NCBI GenBank assembly: GCA_029860045.1
Contig: JAOUBY010000022.1
Coordinates: 1 to 33,659 of the forward strand
Reading direction: 5' to 3'
DNA from: Gammaproteobacteria bacterium
GTDB lineage: Bacteria; Pseudomonadota; Gammaproteobacteria; UBA9214
DNA: 33,659 nt
The notes under the pieces are model-generated. The model searched no databases, was not told the DNA's origin, and saw nothing but the letters and a program-made list of their open reading frames with translations. Position 1 is the first letter of the stretch. The number at the start of each line of letters is the position of its first letter. The position numbers and the translations under genes are program-made. Positions 29,579 to 33,659 of this stretch are shown one piece after another.

Positions 29579-30937
29579 TCAAATCAGGAAGATCGTTCCC
29601 AGCCCCAGGAATACCATGAAGCCGACCACGTCGGTAACAGTGGTAAGCAGTACCGTGCCGGCATGGGCCGGGTCAATCTTCATGCGTTTCAGAATGAACG
29701 GGATCGACAGGCCGGCAACGGCGGCGCAGACCAGATTGATGATCAGGGCTGCGGCGATAATGACGCCGATGTTGGTGCTCTGAAACCACAGTGCGGAGAT
29801 CACCGCGACCACCAGTGCCCAGCCGATGCCGTTGATCATCGACACGGACAGTTCCTTGTACATCAGCCAGCGCGCATTGCTGATGCCGACCTTGCCCAGC
29901 GCCAGACCGCGGATCACGATGATCAGTGTCTGGCTGCCGGCGATGCCGCCCATGCTGGCAACAATCGGCATCAGCACGGCAAGTGCCACGACCTGTTCGA
30001 TGGTGGCCTGGAACTGACCGATGACCCAGGAGGCAAGGAACGCGGTGAACAGGTTGATACCGAGCCAGATGGCACGCCGGCGCGCACTCTTGAAGATGGG
30101 TGCAAAGGTGTCGTCATCCTCGTCCAGGCCGGCCATGCGCATCAGGGAGTGGTCAGCGTCATCACGGATCACGTCCACCACGTCGTCGATGGTGATACGA
30201 CCCAGTAGCTTTCGATTTTCGTCTACCACCGGGGCCGACAGCAAATCATAGTTCTCGAACATGCGCGCCACGTCATCGTCCGGCGTGGTCGCCGGGATAG
30301 GCCTGATGCCACGGTCCATGACGGCGGCCACCATCATGTCCGGGTCATTGGTCAGCAGCGTGGTCAGGGGCAGGGCGCCACGGTACTGGTCGGTGCGGTC
30401 GACCACGAACAGGGTGTCAGTGGCAGCGGGCACCTCTCCGTGCAGGCGCAGGTAGCGCAGCACCACATCGAGCGTGACATCCGCACGCACGGTGACCACG
30501 TCCACGTTCATCAGGCCGCCGGCGGTATCTTCGGGGAAATGCAGGATTGCTTCCAGACGCTCGCGGTTCTGCTTGTCCATGGAGCGCATGACTTCGTTGG
30601 TAACGGTGCCGGGCAGGTCCTGCAGCAGGTCGACCAGGTCGTCTGCATCCAGACCCTCGGTCGCCGCGACCAGGTCATGGGTCTCCATTTCCTTGATGAG
30701 GTCGTTGCGGACTTCCTCGTTTAGCGCGACCAGCGTTTCACCGCGATCGTCCGCGTCCACCAGTTCCCAGAGAATCTCACGCGGGCCGTGCGGGAAGGAC
30801 TCCAGCAGCTCGGCAATCTCGGATGCATGCAGGTTGGTCAGCAGGTAACGGACCTGGCCGGCGGCGCCGGAGTCGAGTGCGCGGGTCAGGCGGTCAAGCC
30901 GGGTTTCGGTGTTCTGGCTGCTAATCGTGTCGGTCAT
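29579..30937 (-). CDS. mgtE: Magnesium transporter MgtE
   Basis: N domain, CBS region (VMDRGIRPIPATTPDDDVARMFENYDLLSAPVVDENRKLLGRITIDDVVDVI), TM domain with MPIVASMGGIAGSQTLIIVIRGLALG; GTG at 30952 is an alternative start. Confidence 0.95.
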   Translation of the reverse strand: MTDTISSQNTETRLDRLTRALDSGAAGQVRYLLTNLHASEIAELLESFPHGPREILWELVDADDRGETLVALNEEVRNDLIKEMETHDLVAATEGLDADDLVDLLQDLPGTVTNEVMRSMDKQNRERLEAILHFPEDTAGGLMNVDVVTVRADVTLDVVLRYLRLHGEVPAATDTLFVVDRTDQYRGALPLTTLLTNDPDMMVAAVMDRGIRPIPATTPDDDVARMFENYDLLSAPVVDENRKLLGRITIDDVVDVIRDDADHSLMRMAGLDEDDDTFAPIFKSARRRAIWLGINLFTAFLASWVIGQFQATIEQVVALAVLMPIVASMGGIAGSQTLIIVIRGLALGKVGISNARWLMYKELSVSMINGIGWALVVAVISALWFQSTNIGVIIAAALIINLVCAAVAGLSIPFILKRMKIDPAHAGTVLLTTVTDVVGFMVFLGLGTIFLI

Positions 30938-30964
30938 GTCGGCAAGCTTCACGGTAGCGCGGCG

Positions 30965-30994
30965 TTACGGCTGCGCAGGCTGGGCGCAGTGTAA
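30965..30994 (-). promoter_or_regulatory. Intercistronic stem-loop between ptsI-type gene and mgtE
   Basis: TTAC-gg-CTGCGC-aggctgg-GCGCAG-t-GTAA; 6-bp perfect core stem plus outer TTAC/GTAA. Confidence 0.4.
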
Positions 30995-31005
30995 CAGCAC
31001 AACAG

Positions 31006-32745
31006 TCATTCAGTAAGGTTGCTGTTGAGCGATTCGATACGTGCATGGATCTGACCGGCCTTGGTGTTGCCGAGCAGTTCTTCCACCAGTGGCCGGAGCT
31101 TGCCGATATTGCTGTTGTTGATGACGCGCTTTACTTCCTGCAGGGAGGTGTGGTGCATGCTGAATTCGCACAGGCCCATGCCCAGCAGCAGCCGGGTATA
31201 GCGCGGGTCGCCGGCCATTTCCCCGCACATGGCAACCGGGATGCCGGCGTCGCGTCCCGCATCGATGGTCATCTTGATGAGCCGGAGCACGGCCGGGTGC
31301 AACGGGTCGTACAGGTAGTTCACCTCGTCATCCACGCGGTCGATGGCCAGCGTGTACTGGATCAGGTCATTGGTGCCAATAGACAGGAAATCCAGGCGTG
31401 CCGCGAAATCCGCTGCTGACAGTGCCGCGGCCGGCACCTCGATCATACCGCCAATGCGGATATCAGGGGAAAACGCCTGTCCCTCGCGTTGCAGGGTGTT
31501 GCGCGTTTCGTCAACCAGCGCCAGCAGCTGCTGCAGTTCCTGGGTATTGGAGAGCATCGGGACCATCATGTGCACCGGGCCAAACGCCGAGGCACGCAGG
31601 ATGGCACGCAGTTGCGGCCTGAACAGCGACATGTCCTTGAGACACAGCCGGATGGCGCGCAGGCCAAGCGCGGGATTGCTGCCGCTGCGACTGCTGCCGC
31701 TGTCGACCTGCTTGTCCGCACCCATGTCCAGGGTGCGGATGGTCAGCGGTTTGCCCTTGAGGGCTTCGATGACGCCCTTGTAGCAATCGAACTGTTCTTC
31801 CTCATCAGGCGGCGTGGCGCGGTTCATGAACAGGAATTCGGTCCGGTACAGGCCGACGCCGGCGGCGCTGGCCAGCCCGTCTGTATTGATATCTTCGGGT
31901 AATTCGATGTTCGCCATCAGGTTGACCGGCACCTCGTCCAGCGATACGGCGGGTTTTAGTGACAGTCGTGCCAGGTCCAGGCGTCGCTGCTGCTCGGCCT
32001 GCTGGCGTGCCCGGTAGTGGGTGAGGGTGTTCTCGTCCGGGCTGGCAATGAGGATGCCCTGCAGGCCATCCAGGATGATTGTCTCGCCATCGCGCAGGTA
32101 GTGCTGCACGCCATGCACGCCGACCACGGCAGGAATTTCCATGCTGCGTGACAGGATGGCGGTATGCGAGAGCGGGCCGCCGTACTCGGTAGCAAATGCC
32201 GCGATGCCCTGGTGTTCCAGCAGCACGGTCTCTGCCGGGGTCAGGTCGTCAGCGAGTACGATGGCATGTTGAAGTTCCTTGCTGTCGCTGCCGCCGTTTT
32301 CCTCTCCGCGGCCCAGCAGGATGCGCAGGATGCGGTTGATGACATGGTCGACGTCGTCGCGACGGGTGCGCAGGTACGGGTCATCCATTTCCTCAAAGAC
32401 GTTGACGATTTCATCGCGCTGTAACTTCAGTGCCCACTCGGCATTGCAGCCGTGCAAACGGATGAGTTCGACGGGGGTGGTGCTGATGGTTGCATCGTCG
32501 AGCATCAGCAGGTGGGTTTCGATGAAGGCCGAAATATTGATGCTGGTATCTTCGGGGATGCGCCCCATTAAGGATTCCAGTTGCCTGCGTGCGGTTTCGA
32601 CGGCCTCCAGAAAACGCGCGACTTCTTCATCCAGTAATGATTCAGGGAGGTTGCCTTCCAGTACTTCGACGCTGCCACGCAGGAAGTGTGCCTTGCCTAT
32701 GGCAATGCCGCGGGATACGCCGATACCGGATAAAGCCAGGCTCAT
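31006..32745 (-). CDS. ptsI: Phosphoenolpyruvate-protein phosphotransferase (Enzyme I)
   Basis: MSLALSGIGVSRGIAIGKAHFL; GGPLSHTAILSRSMEIPAVVG; SIGTNDLIQYTLAIDRVD; no N-terminal GAF domain; SD-like GGAG upstream. Confidence 0.94.
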   Translation of the reverse strand: MSLALSGIGVSRGIAIGKAHFLRGSVEVLEGNLPESLLDEEVARFLEAVETARRQLESLMGRIPEDTSINISAFIETHLLMLDDATISTTPVELIRLHGCNAEWALKLQRDEIVNVFEEMDDPYLRTRRDDVDHVINRILRILLGRGEENGGSDSKELQHAIVLADDLTPAETVLLEHQGIAAFATEYGGPLSHTAILSRSMEIPAVVGVHGVQHYLRDGETIILDGLQGILIASPDENTLTHYRARQQAEQQRRLDLARLSLKPAVSLDEVPVNLMANIELPEDINTDGLASAAGVGLYRTEFLFMNRATPPDEEEQFDCYKGVIEALKGKPLTIRTLDMGADKQVDSGSSRSGSNPALGLRAIRLCLKDMSLFRPQLRAILRASAFGPVHMMVPMLSNTQELQQLLALVDETRNTLQREGQAFSPDIRIGGMIEVPAAALSAADFAARLDFLSIGTNDLIQYTLAIDRVDDEVNYLYDPLHPAVLRLIKMTIDAGRDAGIPVAMCGEMAGDPRYTRLLLGMGLCEFSMHHTSLQEVKRVINNSNIGKLRPLVEELLGNTKAGQIHARIESLNSNLTE

Positions 32746-32797
32746 CTGCGTGTTTTCTCCTGTCGTTGTGTGACGGTCGCTGCGGAGTGGTCGTACT

Positions 32798-33067
32798 CTA
32801 TTCGTTCTCTCCGAACCGGTCCGCAATCAGTTGCTCAAGGCTGTCGAGCGCTGCCACCTCGTCTGTGCCCGAGGCATAAATAATCAGTTCCGTGCCGCGT
32901 GATGCGGCCAGCATCATCACACCCATGATGCTCTTGCCATTGACGCGTTGCCCGTTCTTCGAGAGATCGATCTCGCTGGTAAAGGACGCCGCCGTGGTGA
33001 CCAGCTTGGCGGCTGCGCGCGCGTGGAGCCCGAGCTTGTTGACGATGGTGACGGCTCTTTGCACCAT
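32798..33067 (-). CDS. ptsH: Phosphocarrier protein HPr
   Basis: MVQRAVTIVNKLGLHARAAAKLV (active His), KSIMGVMMLAAS. Confidence 0.95.
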   Translation of the reverse strand: MVQRAVTIVNKLGLHARAAAKLVTTAASFTSEIDLSKNGQRVNGKSIMGVMMLAASRGTELIIYASGTDEVAALDSLEQLIADRFGENE

Positions 33068-33068
33068 A

Positions 33069-33470
33069 TCAGGATGCCTGTTCTTGTGTGGTGATGAAAA
33101 CACCATTGCGGGCGCCACTGGCGGCGATTTCAACGAGCCTGTCGTGTTGCGAATCCGGATAATTCATGATGCGCAGCAGCATGGGTACATTCACACCCGA
33201 TACAGCGCTGGCATTGCAGGAATTGACCAGCCTCCCGGCGATGTTGCTGGGGGTGCTGCCATACAGGTCAGTCAGCACCAGCACGCCGCTACCCTGATCA
33301 AGGGTGTTACAGACTGCGGTGGCCGTTGCCAGTACGGTATCCGGATCACAGTCATTCGGTACCGTTATGGTTTCAGTGGCCAGCGGACAGTAGCCGAGGA
33401 TGGCGGTAACGGTATCCAGTATTTCGCGACCCAGATTGCCATGTGTGATGAGTAACAGCCCGGTTTTCAT
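33069..33470 (-). CDS. PTS EIIA component, mannose (fructose) family
   Basis: MKTGLLLITHGNLGREILDTVTAILG; VLVLTDLYGSTPSNIAGRL. Confidence 0.93.
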   Translation of the reverse strand: MKTGLLLITHGNLGREILDTVTAILGYCPLATETITVPNDCDPDTVLATATAVCNTLDQGSGVLVLTDLYGSTPSNIAGRLVNSCNASAVSGVNVPMLLRIMNYPDSQHDRLVEIAASGARNGVFITTQEQAS

Positions 33471-33659
33471 TCGAGTTCCCTGTGTCGGGTCACGACTTCG
33501 CCCAGCGAGTTGCCGAGTTGGGCTGCCAGCCGGTTCACCAGGTAGACAGAGCGGTGCTGCCCGCCGGTACAGCCGATAGCAATGCTCAGGTAACTGCGAT
33601 TATCCGCCTTGAAGCGCGGGATCCAGTCAGCCAGGAATTGCTCTATGTGCCGGTAGTAG
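33467..33659 (-). CDS. rapZ: RapZ (RNase adapter / YvcK-neighbour ATPase), C-terminal fragment
   Basis: Minus strand reads YYRHIEQFLADWIPRFKADNRSYLSIAIGCTGGQHRSVYLVNRLAAQLGNSLGEVVTRHRELE*; stop overlaps the EIIA start (ATGA). Confidence 0.94.
   Translation of the reverse strand, partial: YYRHIEQFLADWIPRFKADNRSYLSIAIGCTGGQHRSVYLVNRLAAQLGNSLGEVVTRHRELE

Overview
This 33.7 kb window looks like gammaproteobacterial chromosome, mostly densely packed housekeeping genes. No tRNA, rRNA, CRISPR array, transposase or integrase was recognised by eye.

Order left to right:
- ybeY 3' end, corC/ybeX and lnt.
- A minus-strand APH-like/P-loop kinase fusion.
- A secreted subtilisin-like protease with TSP3 calcium repeats and a dockerin-like C-terminus. 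This is the clearest accessory gene.
- A minus-strand pair: ybeL-like zinc-ribbon protein and an exported Dabb protein.
- leuS, lptE, holA, proA, nadD, rsfS, rlmH, maf, rng, yhdP, nit1, tldD.
- ypfJ-like metallopeptidase (minus strand).
- A membrane-anchored protein of unknown function, DoxX, DUF2784, DUF4442/hotdog, nitronate monooxygenase and a DUF3330-like small protein.
- yjgA/darP (minus strand), divergent from pmbA/tldE.
- A minus-strand rapZ (partial), EIIA-Man, HPr, EI, mgtE cluster.

I found no convincing large undescribed system. The best second-look items are small: the orphan dockerin/TSP3 protease and its palindrome-marked promoter, a putative leader ORF plus hairpin before rng, alternative hairpins over the nadD start, a possibly leaderless corC, a shared palindromic repeat at two convergent junctions, and linkage of tldD and pmbA around a peptidase and an unknown membrane protein. 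All family names come from recognising motifs in the translations; no database search was run.
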